In this document: positions 1 to 8,544 of the stretch, piece after piece
Layout: each line of letters starts with the position of its first letter
Numbering within the stretch: position 1 is the stretch's first letter
Assembly: GCA_005889445.1 (NCBI GenBank)
Contig: VBGS01000169.1
Coordinates: forward strand, 1-27,385
Length of the DNA stretch: 27,385 bases
Source: Chloroflexota bacterium
GTDB taxonomy: Bacteria; Chloroflexota; Limnocylindria; P2-11E
Direction: 5' to 3'
The notes under the pieces: generated by a model
What the model was told of the DNA's origin: nothing
What the model saw: only the letters and a program-made list of their open reading frames with translations
Database searches by the model: none
Position numbers and translations under genes: made by a program

Positions 1-246
1 GCGTATTACGACGACGCCGACCTCGACAAGAAGATCGACGCGCAGGGCCGCGAGACCGATCCGGCCAAGCGCAAGGCGCTCGTCGCCGATATCGAGAAGT
101 ACGCGATGGACACGAAGGCCTACCAGTACCCCGTCCTCTGGTGGTACCGCATCATCCCCTACCTGAACGTCGTGCGCGGCTGGCGCATCGGTTCGAACCA
201 CTACACGAACCAGGACCTCGCGACCGTCTGGCTGGCGCAGCGATAA
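1..246 (+). CDS. ABC transporter substrate-binding protein, C-terminal end (partial)
   Basis: The window opens inside a reading frame that runs from base 1 to a TAA at 244-246, giving 81 visible residues. The visible end contains a lysine-rich helix and the stretch YQYPVLWWYRIIPYL, then a short tail ending in LAQR. This resembles the C-terminal lobe of family 5 (DppA/OppA-like) solute-binding proteins, where a helix of the type 'R..L..EIQ..' is followed by an aromatic strand. The two genes immediately downstream are DppB- and DppC-type permeases, which strongly supports this reading. The role would be capture of a peptide, nickel or similar ligand outside the membrane and its delivery to the permease. 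The ligand cannot be told from this fragment. The signal peptide and N-lobe lie outside the window. Confidence 0.8.
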   Translation, partial: AYYDDADLDKKIDAQGRETDPAKRKALVADIEKYAMDTKAYQYPVLWWYRIIPYLNVVRGWRIGSNHYTNQDLATVWLAQR

Positions 247-289
247 CCCCGAAGTAGCGGACTCGCGGGAGCCGCCTGAGACTTACCGG

Positions 290-1237
290 ATGCGCCGGTA
301 CGTCATCGGGCGGCTCCTGCTGATGATCCCGACGCTCATCGGCGTCGCGGTCCTCACCTTCGTCATCATGCGCGCCGTCCCCGGAGACATCGTCGCGCTC
401 CAGTACGCCGGATCCGCGGTGCCGCAGTCAGTGATCGACGAGCAGCGGCACCTCCTTGGGCTGGACAAGCCGATGTGGAATCAGTTCACCGACTGGATGG
501 GACAGATCGCCCACGGTGATCTCGGGCAATCGCTCTGGACCGGGCATTCGGTGGTGGACGAGATCGAGATCCGTCTGCCGCTTTCGCTGGAGCTCGCGGT
601 GATCGCGACCCTCCTCGCGGTGGTGATCGCGCTGCCGCTGGGCGTGGTCGCGGCGGTCAAGCAGGACACCTGGGTCGATTACGCCATCCGGGTGTTCTCG
701 ATCGGCGGGCTCTCGTTGCCGAGCTTCTGGATCGGCCTGCTGATGGTCCTGTTCACGATCACGGTGTTCAACTGGGCCCCGCCACTGGTGTTCACGCCCA
801 TCACCGAGGACCCAGTCGCCAATCTCGCGGGGCTCATCCTCCCTGCGATCGCGATCGGATACCGCTACTCGGCGGTGTCGATGCGCATGACGCGTTCCAC
901 CGTGCTCGAGGTCCTCCGCGAGGACTACGTCCGCACCGCCCGCGCGAAGGGGGTGCGTGAAAGCGTTGTCGTCATGCGGCACGCGCTTCGGAACGCGCTC
1001 CTTCCCGTTGTGACCGTGATCAGCCTGGAGTTCGCGTTCCTCATCGGCGGCCTCGTCGTCACCGAGCAGGTCTTCAATCTGAACGGCATCGGCAAGCTGC
1101 TCGTCGACGCGGTCGCGCACCGCGACTACACGCTCATCCAGTCGCTCGTGCTGCTCCTCGCGGCGGTATTCGTCATCGTGAACTTCGCGGTCGACATGAT
1201 CTACGTCGTGCTGGACCCGCGGATCCGGTACGCCTGA
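290..1237 (+). CDS. Peptide/nickel-type ABC transporter permease (DppB family)
   Basis: This 315-residue protein has the usual DppB length and architecture. It begins MRRYVIGRLLLMIPTLIGV with a first membrane helix at about 9-28, followed by an external loop containing the family pattern R..LGLD.P (about 53-61). Further helices lie at about 100-123, 138-160, 178-195, 236-258 and 283-305. The cytoplasmic EAA-type loop that contacts the ATPase is seen as EDYVRTARAKG at about 211-221, followed by RHALRNALLP. The ATG at 290 lies 43 bases after the preceding stop with only a weak ribosome-binding site, so coupling within the operon is likely. The stop overlaps the start of the next permease by one base (TGATG). 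The ATPase subunits are not in the window. Substrate specificity is not visible. Confidence 0.93.
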   Translation: MRRYVIGRLLLMIPTLIGVAVLTFVIMRAVPGDIVALQYAGSAVPQSVIDEQRHLLGLDKPMWNQFTDWMGQIAHGDLGQSLWTGHSVVDEIEIRLPLSLELAVIATLLAVVIALPLGVVAAVKQDTWVDYAIRVFSIGGLSLPSFWIGLLMVLFTITVFNWAPPLVFTPITEDPVANLAGLILPAIAIGYRYSAVSMRMTRSTVLEVLREDYVRTARAKGVRESVVVMRHALRNALLPVVTVISLEFAFLIGGLVVTEQVFNLNGIGKLLVDAVAHRDYTLIQSLVLLLAAVFVIVNFAVDMIYVVLDPRIRYA

Positions 1238-2157
1238 TGGCCGAGCTGGTCAGTTCGGCCGACATCATCGCCCGCCGCCGATACCTCGAGTCGACGGGCC
1301 GGCGACGGTTCGTCCGGTTCTGGGCGGATTTCGTGCGGCGGCGTCCCCTCGGCACCGCGGGCGCGGTTTTGATCGTGGTCATGATCGTCGCGGCCGCGCT
1401 CGCCGGGGTCATCGCGCCCTACGACCCCGTGAAGATCAATTTCGCGGACCTTCTCGAGCCGCCCTCGCCGGAGCATCTGCTCGGAACGGACCCATTCGGC
1501 CGCGACGTGTTCTCGCGCCTGGTGTTCGGCGCGCGGACCGCGCTCCTCGTCGGTTTCGCCTCGTCCGTCGTCGGGTGCAGCGTCGGCCTCGTCATCGGCG
1601 TTGTCAGCGCGTATTTCGGCGGGCGCGTCGACACGCTCATCCAGCGCCTCATGGACGTCCTGCTGAGCTTTCCGCTCATCGTGATCGCCATCGCGGTCGT
1701 CGCGGCGCTCGGCACGGGCGAGGACAAGATCGGCAACGTGATCGCCGCCATCACCGTCCCGATCATCCCGCGCGTGGCACGGGTCGTCCGTGCGAGCGCT
1801 CTGGGCATCGTCAATATGCCGTACATCGAGGCGACCCGTGCGGTGGGCTCGGGCGGCATTCGGATCATGTTCCGCCACGTCGCCCCCAACGTGTTCGCGC
1901 CCTATCTCATCATGCTGACGGCGTTCCTCGGCCAGGCCATCCTGCTCGAGGCGTCGCTCTCGTTTCTCGGGCTGGGCGTGTTCGAGCCGACGCCGTCGTG
2001 GGGCCTGATGCTCCGCGGCGCGGGCATGCAGTTCCTGGAGCGAGCGCCCTGGCTCGCGGTCGCGCCCGGCGTCGCGATCAGCCTCGCGGTCTTTGGATTC
2101 AACCTGTTCGGAGACTCGCTGCGCGACGCGCTCGACCCGCGGCTGCGGACGGGATGA
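1237..2157 (+). CDS. Peptide/nickel-type ABC transporter permease (DppC family)
   Basis: This 306-residue partner of the DppB-type permease starts one base inside the preceding stop codon, which indicates translational coupling. The N-terminal cytoplasmic arm (about 1-37) ends in a basic stretch before membrane helix 1 (about 40-60). The DppC hallmark HLLGTDPFGRDVFSRL lies at about 80-95. The EAA-type coupling loop is seen as PYIEATRAVGSGG, followed by RHVAPN. The C-terminus has the typical GDSLRDALDPRLR ending. Together with DppB it forms the membrane channel of an oligopeptide or dipeptide importer. The gene converges with the minus-strand hydratase-like gene, leaving only 11 bases between the stops, and no clear intrinsic terminator is visible there. 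Confidence 0.93.
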   Translation: MAELVSSADIIARRRYLESTGRRRFVRFWADFVRRRPLGTAGAVLIVVMIVAAALAGVIAPYDPVKINFADLLEPPSPEHLLGTDPFGRDVFSRLVFGARTALLVGFASSVVGCSVGLVIGVVSAYFGGRVDTLIQRLMDVLLSFPLIVIAIAVVAALGTGEDKIGNVIAAITVPIIPRVARVVRASALGIVNMPYIEATRAVGSGGIRIMFRHVAPNVFAPYLIMLTAFLGQAILLEASLSFLGLGVFEPTPSWGLMLRGAGMQFLERAPWLAVAPGVAISLAVFGFNLFGDSLRDALDPRLRTG

Positions 2158-2168
2158 TCAGTGTCGCG

Positions 2169-2945
2169 TCATACGCCTCGCCAAGCGGGCTTGCGCTTCT
2201 CGATGAACGCGCGGACGCCCTCGCGGAAGTCGGCGCTCGTGTAGCACAGCGCGACGAGGTCCGCGGCCTCGTCGGGCATCATGCGCTCCCGGATCCGCCG
2301 GACCATCTCCTTGGTCGCGCGGAGCGTGAGCGGCGCGTACGAGGCCAGCTGCGCCACGAGCTCGTCGACCCGCGGCACGAGCGACTCTTCGGTCTGGACG
2401 ACCTCGCTGACCAGACCGATGCCGCGCGCCTCGTGCGTGTCGATGAGCCGGGCCGTGAGCACAAGCTCGCGGACGCGGCCGATCCCGACGAGCGCGCCAA
2501 GCCGCACCAGGTTGGCCGCCGAGAAACAGTTCCCGAGCGTGCGCGCGACCGGGACGCCGAACCTCGCCGAGGGCGCCGCCACGCGCAGGTCGCAGGCCGC
2601 CGCCATGGCCAGCCCGCCGCCGATCACCGGACCACGCAGTGCCGCGATCGTCGGGACGCGCACGTCCTCGATCGCCCCGAGCCACGTGTCCATGCGGCGC
2701 TCGTAGTCGAGCGCCTGCTCGGCCGTGCTGAACTCGACGAACTGCGCGATGTCGGTGCCCGCGACGAACGCCTCGCCGGCGCCGGTGAGGACGACCGCCC
2801 GAACGTCTCGATCGTCATTCGCCCCACGGCAGAGCTCGGCGATGCGGTCGTACATCGCGAAGGTCATCGCGTTCCGCGACTCGGGCCGATCGACGGTGAT
2901 CCAGAGCGCCTGGCCGCGGCGCTCGGCGACGACCTCTCTGCTCAC
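2169..2945 (-). CDS. Enoyl-CoA hydratase/isomerase (crotonase) family protein
   Basis: This 258-residue protein has normal crotonase length. The first oxyanion-hole segment is AFVAGTDIAQF (about 59-69). The second is the glycine-rich helix start RGPVIGGGLAMAAACDLRVA (about 104-123). Of the two catalytic glutamates of classical hydratases, the second is retained (E160 in VRELVLTAR). The first, normally in a 'PE' motif, is replaced by V133 (GVPVART). It is therefore a CoA-ester enzyme of the superfamily whose exact reaction (hydratase, isomerase, lyase or hydrolase) is uncertain. The GTG start sits in a GTGA overlap with the stop of the CoA-transferase gene upstream. The pair probably acts on the same acyl-CoA, with the transferase loading CoA and this protein transforming the thioester. 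Confidence 0.88.
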   Translation of the reverse strand: MSREVVAERRGQALWITVDRPESRNAMTFAMYDRIAELCRGANDDRDVRAVVLTGAGEAFVAGTDIAQFVEFSTAEQALDYERRMDTWLGAIEDVRVPTIAALRGPVIGGGLAMAAACDLRVAAPSARFGVPVARTLGNCFSAANLVRLGALVGIGRVRELVLTARLIDTHEARGIGLVSEVVQTEESLVPRVDELVAQLASYAPLTLRATKEMVRRIRERMMPDEAADLVALCYTSADFREGVRAFIEKRKPAWRGV

Positions 2946-4153
2946 GCGCGCGCCACCACGCCGTCCGCGACGAGCCGCGCGATCTCGCCCTCGGAGAGTC
3001 CGATCTCGCGCAGGATCTCACCGCTTTGCTCCCCCAGGCGTGGCCCGGCGCGGCGCGGGTGGACCGCAGTGCGCGAAAGTCGGACGGGCGAACCGAGGCC
3101 ACGGACGGTGCCGAGCGAGCTGTGTGGCAGGTCTACGAAGAACCCGCGGGCCTCGAGGTGCTCGTCGCGGAACACGTCGCCATAGTCGGCGATCTCGCCG
3201 CAGGGGACACCCGCCTCGCGCAGGACGGTGAGCCAGTGCGCCGCCGGTCTGGTCTTCGTGACCGTCTCGATCGTCTGGATGAGCGGCTCCCGGTTGCGGC
3301 GGCGCGCCGAGGCGTCGATGTAGCGGCGGTCGTTCTGGATCCATTCGAGCCCGAGGGCTCGACAGAACGCCGACCAGTTCGGCGGGGTCGTCGCCCCCAC
3401 GATGAAGTGCCCGTCCGACGCCGCGATCGCCTGATACGGCGCGACGAGCTTGTGCGCGGAGCCGGCCGCACGCGGGACCTCCCCGGTCGTGAAGTAGACG
3501 CCGGATTCCCAGACCGCGAGCGAGACGGCCGATTCGAACATCGAGATATCGACCAGCTGCCCCTTTCCATCGCGGTCGCGCGCGCGCAGCGCGCCGAGCG
3601 TCCCGATGGTCGCGTAGAGCGCGGCCGCGAGGTCGGCGATGGAGACGCCGACCTTCACCGGAGCGCCACCTTCGTCGCCGGTGACGCTCATGAGGCCGCT
3701 TTGCCCCTGCACGATGATGTCGAGCGCGGGCCGACCCGCGTACGGACCGTCGAGGCCGTAGCCGGTGACCGCGACGTAGATGAGCTGGGGATCGGCCTCC
3801 ATGAGCGCTCCGGGGGCGAGCCCCAGATCGGCCATCGTTCCAGGTCGCAGGTTTTCGACGATGACGTCGGCGGTGCGCGCGAGCGTGCGAAAGATGTCCT
3901 GACCTTTGGGACGTTTCAGATCGACCGCGAGGCTGCGCTTGTCGCGGTTCAGGCGCGCGAAGTTCCCGCTCTCTCCGTCGACGAAGGGCTCGAGGAATCG
4001 GGCGAGGTCGCCGCCGCGCGGGTGCTCGATCTTGATGACGTCCGCGCCGAGATCGGCGAGCTGCATCCCGCAGAACGGCCCCGCCATGTAATTGCCGACC
4101 TCGATGACGCGGACGCCGCGCAGCGGCGGGTCCTCCGCTAGCACGTGCCCCAA
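2942..4153 (-). CDS. Class III (CaiB/BaiF family) CoA-transferase
   Basis: This 403-residue protein matches the family III CoA-transferases, which move CoA between carboxylic acids through an aspartyl-CoA anhydride. The N-terminal signature LRGVRVIEVGNYMAGPF is followed by LADLGADVIKIEHP and by DKRSLAVDLK, all typical of the family. The catalytic aspartate is likely D174 in SIADLAAALYA, and GKGQLVDISMFES follows at about 197-208. The donor and acceptor acids cannot be deduced. The TTG at 4153 overlaps the upstream propeller gene by 16 bases and has a GGGGAG sequence about 11 bases upstream. A GTG at 4144 is an alternative start. The stop overlaps the hydratase-like gene in a GTGA junction, so the two are almost certainly cotranslated. 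Confidence 0.92.
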   Translation of the reverse strand: MGHVLAEDPPLRGVRVIEVGNYMAGPFCGMQLADLGADVIKIEHPRGGDLARFLEPFVDGESGNFARLNRDKRSLAVDLKRPKGQDIFRTLARTADVIVENLRPGTMADLGLAPGALMEADPQLIYVAVTGYGLDGPYAGRPALDIIVQGQSGLMSVTGDEGGAPVKVGVSIADLAAALYATIGTLGALRARDRDGKGQLVDISMFESAVSLAVWESGVYFTTGEVPRAAGSAHKLVAPYQAIAASDGHFIVGATTPPNWSAFCRALGLEWIQNDRRYIDASARRRNREPLIQTIETVTKTRPAAHWLTVLREAGVPCGEIADYGDVFRDEHLEARGFFVDLPHSSLGTVRGLGSPVRLSRTAVHPRRAGPRLGEQSGEILREIGLSEGEIARLVADGVVARA

Positions 4154-5130
4154 CGGTCGATCCGCTCCCCCTGCTTGCGCCAGACGCCGGCGTTCGTTCC
4201 TTCGGATCCGACGAACCAGACCTCCGCGCCGCGGGCGAACGTGCCGGTGATCGCGCAGCTCGTGCCGAGATCGAGCTTCGCGACGTCGGCGCCGGTGATC
4301 TGAAGAACGACACCGCCGTCACCGACGACATAGGTGACTCCGCCAGCCCGCGTGGACGCTCGCAGCGCCGTCCGAACACCGCTGTCGAGCGGTCGCCACT
4401 TCCCGTCGAACCGGAGCAAGACGCCATCGTCGCCCGCGGCAACGGCATCGCTGCCCGACGCGCCCGACACCGTTCGCAGCGCGGCGGTGGTCCCGGTCTC
4501 CTGCTGATGCCAGCCGTCCGCTTCGAGCCGGTACGAGACGCCGCCCGATCCGACCGCCCACGCCGACGTTCCGCTGAAGCCGACGACGCCGAAGAGGTCC
4601 TCGGTGATCCCCTGCGCGTACGGCAGCCATCCCGCGGCGGTCTGGCGATCGACCGTGCCCTGCGATCCGACCACCAGCGCGCCGTCCGGAAGGATCGACA
4701 CGCCGTTGAAGTCGACGAAGCCCACGTCGTCGGCGCGGATCGTCTTGCCGACGCCATCGACGGTGAGGATGCGACCGGCGCCACCGACCGCGACGAGCGT
4801 CGTGCGCGTGCAGCCGGCGTCGACGAGCGAGCGCAGCGTCGAGTCGATCAGCTGCCAGCGCTGACCGTCGAAACGTCCGATGCCGCCGCCGTTGGAGACG
4901 ACGAAGACGTCGTCGCTCGTCGCGCAGCCGGACGAGAGCGGCTGCTGGAAGAGGAGCGGTCCGGTGTCTTCGGGCGTGGGGCTCGGGGCGGGCGTGTAGA
5001 CCGGGGTCGGGGCCGGCGTCGGCGAGGGGCGAGCGATGACGCCGACCGCCGCGCCGGCGCCGACCGCGAGAACGAACACGACCACAACCGCCGCGACCGC
5101 GGTCGCCGTCGTGATCGGAAAACGCGTCAA
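4138..5130 (-). CDS. Membrane-anchored extracellular beta-propeller-like protein, unknown function
   Basis: This 330-residue protein has one N-terminal hydrophobic segment (about 9-32) and then a proline/threonine-rich linker (about 34-53, repeats of PTPAP and PSPTP type). The rest is a repetitive all-beta domain of the propeller type: repeated patterns such as DGVLLRFDGKWRPL, GGIGRFDGQRWQLI and VSYRLEADGWHQQ recur roughly every 40-50 residues. The same style is seen in BNR/Kelch-like or photosystem-assembly-factor-like propellers. Cysteines at about 69, 107 and the very C-terminus could form disulfides outside the cell. I do not recognise a named family. The start is TTG at 5130, directly adjacent to the htpX stop (TAGTTG). 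Its position after lemA and htpX suggests a cell-envelope role. No catalytic motif is visible. Confidence 0.78.
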   Translation of the reverse strand: MTRFPITTATAVAAVVVVFVLAVGAGAAVGVIARPSPTPAPTPVYTPAPSPTPEDTGPLLFQQPLSSGCATSDDVFVVSNGGGIGRFDGQRWQLIDSTLRSLVDAGCTRTTLVAVGGAGRILTVDGVGKTIRADDVGFVDFNGVSILPDGALVVGSQGTVDRQTAAGWLPYAQGITEDLFGVVGFSGTSAWAVGSGGVSYRLEADGWHQQETGTTAALRTVSGASGSDAVAAGDDGVLLRFDGKWRPLDSGVRTALRASTRAGGVTYVVGDGGVVLQITGADVAKLDLGTSCAITGTFARGAEVWFVGSEGTNAGVWRKQGERIDRWGTC

Positions 5131-6048
5131 CTACATCGCCTCGAGTCTCTTTATGCGCTCCTCGATCGGCGGATGGGTGTCGAAAAGGTGGTCGAAGAAC
5201 GCGGGAGCGTCTTTTAACGGATTGGCGATGTACAGCGCCGCCGTCGCCTTGTTGGCGACCTCGAGCGGCTCGGGATCCGCCGCGATCTTTCGCAGCGCGG
5301 ACGCGAGCCCCGGCGGGTATCGCGTGAGGAGCGCACCAGACGCGTCGGCCAGATACTCCCGCTGTCGAGAGACCGCGAGCTGGATCAACGTCGCGATGAT
5401 GGGCGTCAGCACGGCAAGCGCGATGGCGACGACCATGATGATCGCGTTGCCCCCGCTCCGATCGCGACGGCCGCGTCCCCAGAACATCGAACGCCACATC
5501 CAGTCCGCGAGAAGCGCGACGGTCCCGACCAGCACGGTGACCAGGAGCATGACCCGGATGTCGCGGTTGCCGACGTGCGACAGCTCGTGCGCGATCACAC
5601 CCTCGAGCTCGGTGCGGTCCATCTTGTCGAGGAGCCCACGCGTGACGACGACCGACGCGTGCCTCGGATCGCGACCGGTCGCGAACGCGTTGGGCGCCGA
5701 GTCCTCGATCAGGAAGAGCCGCGGCGTGGGCATCCCAAGACCGATCGCGAGCGTCTCGACGACGTTGTGAAGCTGCGGCTCCTCGTTCGGAGCAAGCTCG
5801 CGCGCTTGGGTCTGCGCCAGGATGAGCTTGTCACCGGCGAAGTACGAGACCAGCGACGACCCGAACGCGAGCGCGAGCGCGAACGGCAGCACCGCGACGC
5901 CGCCGCCGGGGGAGAAGTACTCCCCCACGAAATACCCAAGGATCGCGATGAGCGCGGTGAACACCGCGATGAGCGCCAGCGTTCGCCAGCGATTTGCGGC
6001 GGCCGCGTCGTAGATCGAGAGGTGGGCCGGCGAAGGCTGGGTCGCCAT
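5131..6048 (-). CDS. htpX: HtpX-like membrane zinc metalloprotease (M48 family)
   Basis: This 305-residue integral membrane protease has two N-terminal membrane helices (about 24-43 and 50-70). The family segment PNAFATGRDP (119-128) precedes the active site. The zinc-binding HELSH motif lies at 154-158, with E155 as catalytic base. The third zinc ligand is E231 in SRQREYLADASG. Two further hydrophobic segments lie at about 165-185 and 200-225. HtpX-type proteases degrade misfolded membrane proteins. The gene follows lemA, a pairing that recurs in many bacteria. The ATG start is 31 bases after the lemA stop, and the stop abuts the TTG of the propeller gene. M48 proteins vary in exact role, so the htpX symbol indicates family rather than proven equivalence. 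Confidence 0.92.
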   Translation of the reverse strand: MATQPSPAHLSIYDAAAANRWRTLALIAVFTALIAILGYFVGEYFSPGGGVAVLPFALALAFGSSLVSYFAGDKLILAQTQARELAPNEEPQLHNVVETLAIGLGMPTPRLFLIEDSAPNAFATGRDPRHASVVVTRGLLDKMDRTELEGVIAHELSHVGNRDIRVMLLVTVLVGTVALLADWMWRSMFWGRGRRDRSGGNAIIMVVAIALAVLTPIIATLIQLAVSRQREYLADASGALLTRYPPGLASALRKIAADPEPLEVANKATAALYIANPLKDAPAFFDHLFDTHPPIEERIKRLEAM

Positions 6049-6079
6049 CTACGAAAAGGCTAGAGCTTGGCGGACGGGC

Positions 6080-6640
6080 CTAGAACTTCACCTGCGGCGC
6101 CTCGCGCTCCCCCGTGTCCGCGAGCTCGAAGTACTCCTCGGACTTGAAGCCGAACGCCCCGGCCAGAACGTTCGTCGGGAACGTCTGGAGGGCGGTGTTG
6201 TAATCGCGAACGTTGCCGTTGTAGAAGCGGCGCGCGAACGCGATCTTGTCCTCGGTCGCGGTGAGGTTCTCGGATAGATCCTTGAACTCCTGCACCGCCT
6301 GCAGCTGCGGGTAGTTCTCGGCGACCGCGAACACCGAGCGGAGGGCGGTGGTGAGCATGTTCTCGGCCTGCGCGCGCTCCTGCGGCGACGCCGACGCGCC
6401 CGCGGCGACGGCCGCGGCCCGGGCCTGCGTCACGTTCTGAAAGACCGTGGATTCGTGCGTCGCGTAGCCCTTCACGGTCTCGACGAGGTTGGGGATGAGG
6501 TCGTGGCGCCGCTTGAGCTGCACGTCGATGTCGGCCCACGCCTCCTTGACGCGCTGACGGAACGTGACGAGGCGGTTGTACGTCGCGATCAGGAAGAGCG
6601 CGAGCGCCGCGACGATGACGATGAGAACGACGATCTCCAA
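6080..6640 (-). CDS. lemA: LemA family membrane protein
   Basis: This 186-residue protein has the LemA layout: a single N-terminal membrane helix (about 3-20), the signature YNRLVTFRQRVKEAWADIDV, and the hallmark KRRHDLIPNLVETVKGYATHE (about 44-64). A long helical domain follows, with FPTNVLAGAFGFKSEEYFE near the end. LemA proteins are anchored helical-bundle proteins of poorly defined function, frequently encoded beside M48 proteases, as here with htpX. The start is TTG at 6640 and is well supported by a strong GAGGGAGGGG ribosome-binding site a few bases upstream. The gene begins 41 bases after the transketolase stop, so it is probably read from the same transcript. Confidence 0.94.
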   Translation of the reverse strand: MEIVVLIVIVAALALFLIATYNRLVTFRQRVKEAWADIDVQLKRRHDLIPNLVETVKGYATHESTVFQNVTQARAAAVAAGASASPQERAQAENMLTTALRSVFAVAENYPQLQAVQEFKDLSENLTATEDKIAFARRFYNGNVRDYNTALQTFPTNVLAGAFGFKSEEYFELADTGEREAPQVKF

Positions 6641-6681
6641 CGGTCCCCTCCCTCGCGAGGCAGGCTAGCAGAAGCCCTGCG

Positions 6682-8544
6682 CTAGCCGACGAGCTCCCTC
6701 GCCGCACGGACGATGTGGACCGTGCTGATGCCCGCGGCGTCGAGCAGCTCCGCCGGCTTTCCCGAGCCCGGCATCGTGCGAACCGCAAGGTGGCGGTAGC
6801 GGACGTCGCGTACGCCCTTCGCCGCGAGCGCGTCGAGGACCGCATCGCCGATACCGCCCTCGGGCCAGTGGTCCTCGACGACGACGATCCGGCCGCCGGT
6901 CGTCTTGGCGGCGTCGACGAGCGCGCGCGTGTCGAGCGGCTTGATCGAGTAGAGATCGATGACGCGAGCCGTGATGCCCTGCGCGGCGAGCGTCTCATGC
7001 GCCTTGATGGACTCGTGCAGCGTGATCCCGGCGGCCACGATCGCGACCTGATCCTTATCGGTGCCGCCGCGCACGACCTTGCTGCCGCCGATCGGAAACT
7101 CTTCCTTCCCCTCATAGATGATCGCCGTCTGCTCACGCGTCGTCCGGATGTAGCTGATGCCCGTTCGGTCGGCCATCGCGACGACGAGCTTCGCGGCCTG
7201 GTTGGCGTCGCTCGGGTACAGCACCGTGCTCCCGTGCACCGCGCGCATCATGGCGAGATCCTCTAGCGCCATCTGCGACGGCCCATCCTCACCGATCGAC
7301 ACACCGGCGTGCGACCCAGCGAGGCGGATGTTCGCGCGCGAGATCGCGGCCATGCGAATGAAGTCGTATGCGCGGGTGAGGAACGCGGCGAAGGTCGACG
7401 CGAAGGGAACCAGTTTCACGACCTGCATGCCAACCGCGGCCGCGATCATCTGCTGCTCGGCGATGTACATCTCGAAGAACCGGTCCGCCGCCGTCTTCTT
7501 GAAGTCCTCGGCGTAGGTCGAGTGGCTCACCTCCGCATCGAGCGCCACGACGTCGCCACGGACGGCGCCGAGCGCGGCAAGCGCCTCGCCGTACGCCTTC
7601 CGGGTCGCGACCGGCTCGGTGTACCTCTTGAGGGCCACCGCGCCGCCGCGCTGGAGCGGGCGCGGGCTCCAGTGCTCGGGCTTCGCGACCGCGAACTTGC
7701 GATTCGGACTCTCGCCGAGCTCCGCGAGGGCCAGCTTCTCCTGCTCGGCGTCCAGCGCCTTGCCGTGCCAGCCCTCCTTGTCTTCGATGAACGAGACGCC
7801 CTTTCCCTTGATCGTCTTCGCGATGATCGCGGTGGGACGCTCCGACCCCCGGGCCCGGGTGTAGGCGTCGTCGATCTGCGCGAGGTCGTGCCCGTCGATG
7901 ACGATCGGGTCGACCCCGAAGGCCCGAACGCGTGCCGCGTAGGCATCGAGGTTCCACCCCAGCTCGGTCGGGCCACGCTGCCCGAGACGGTTGACGTCGA
8001 TGACCGCCGTGAGATTGGAGAGGCCCTCGTGACCGGCGTGGTCGAACGCCTCCCAGATCGAGCCTTCCGCCGTCTCGCTGTCCCCGACCAGCACCCAGAC
8101 GCGGTACGGCGCATCGAGTGGACGTTTGCCGGCCAGCGCGATCCCGACGCCGATCGGCAGACCCTGCCCGAGCGAGCCCGTGGCAACGTCGACCCACGGC
8201 AACACCGGTGTGGGATGACCCTCGAGGCGGCTGCCGAACCGGCGGAACGTCATGAGCTCGTCGTCGGTGATCGCGCCGGCGGCCTTGAACATCGAGTAGA
8301 CGAGGGGAGAGGCATGTCCCTTCGAGAAGATGAGATGGTCGTTCGCGAGATCATCCGGGCGCCCGTAGTCGTAGCGAAGATGACCGGCGAGCAGGACACC
8401 CATAAGGTCCGCGGCGGAAAGCGACGAGCTCGGATGGCCCGATCCGGCGGCGCTCGAGCAGCGGATGCTGTCGATGCGAAGCTGCCGGGCGAGATCGCGG
8501 TAGGTCTCGAGCTTCGACGAAGTCTCCGTCCGCGCGGTGCTCAC
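6682..8544 (-). CDS. tkt: Transketolase (full-length, fused subunits)
   Basis: Transketolase moves two-carbon ketol units between sugar phosphates in the non-oxidative pentose phosphate pathway, using thiamine diphosphate. From the GTG at 8544 it is 620 residues, the length of the animal-type/short transketolases. GSGHPSSSLSAADLM (35-49) and FSKGHASPLVY (73-83) carry substrate-binding histidines. The thiamine diphosphate/Mg2+ motif runs from GDSETAEG (154-161) to N185. The pyrimidine-binding domain has the catalytic glutamate E363 in YIAEQQM. SHAGVSIGEDGPSQMALED is the C-terminal sugar-binding signature. An upstream in-frame ATG at 8628 would add 28 unlike residues and run into the control region of gnd, so the GTG is preferred. 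A GGGAGGG sequence lies about 13 bases before it. Confidence 0.94.
   Translation of the reverse strand: MSTARTETSSKLETYRDLARQLRIDSIRCSSAAGSGHPSSSLSAADLMGVLLAGHLRYDYGRPDDLANDHLIFSKGHASPLVYSMFKAAGAITDDELMTFRRFGSRLEGHPTPVLPWVDVATGSLGQGLPIGVGIALAGKRPLDAPYRVWVLVGDSETAEGSIWEAFDHAGHEGLSNLTAVIDVNRLGQRGPTELGWNLDAYAARVRAFGVDPIVIDGHDLAQIDDAYTRARGSERPTAIIAKTIKGKGVSFIEDKEGWHGKALDAEQEKLALAELGESPNRKFAVAKPEHWSPRPLQRGGAVALKRYTEPVATRKAYGEALAALGAVRGDVVALDAEVSHSTYAEDFKKTAADRFFEMYIAEQQMIAAAVGMQVVKLVPFASTFAAFLTRAYDFIRMAAISRANIRLAGSHAGVSIGEDGPSQMALEDLAMMRAVHGSTVLYPSDANQAAKLVVAMADRTGISYIRTTREQTAIIYEGKEEFPIGGSKVVRGGTDKDQVAIVAAGITLHESIKAHETLAAQGITARVIDLYSIKPLDTRALVDAAKTTGGRIVVVEDHWPEGGIGDAVLDALAAKGVRDVRYRHLAVRTMPGSGKPAELLDAAGISTVHIVRAARELVG

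Noticed and set aside
2158..2168. Bidirectional terminator between the dppC-type permease and the hydratase-like gene
   Set aside because: Only 11 bases separate the stops and no stem with a T-run is visible there.
6663..6687. Inverted repeat GGCTAGC...GCTAGCC at the end of transketolase as an intrinsic terminator
   Set aside because: The 7-bp stem is real, but the loop is 11 bases, the stem includes the stop codon, and no U-run follows. lemA starts soon after on the same strand.
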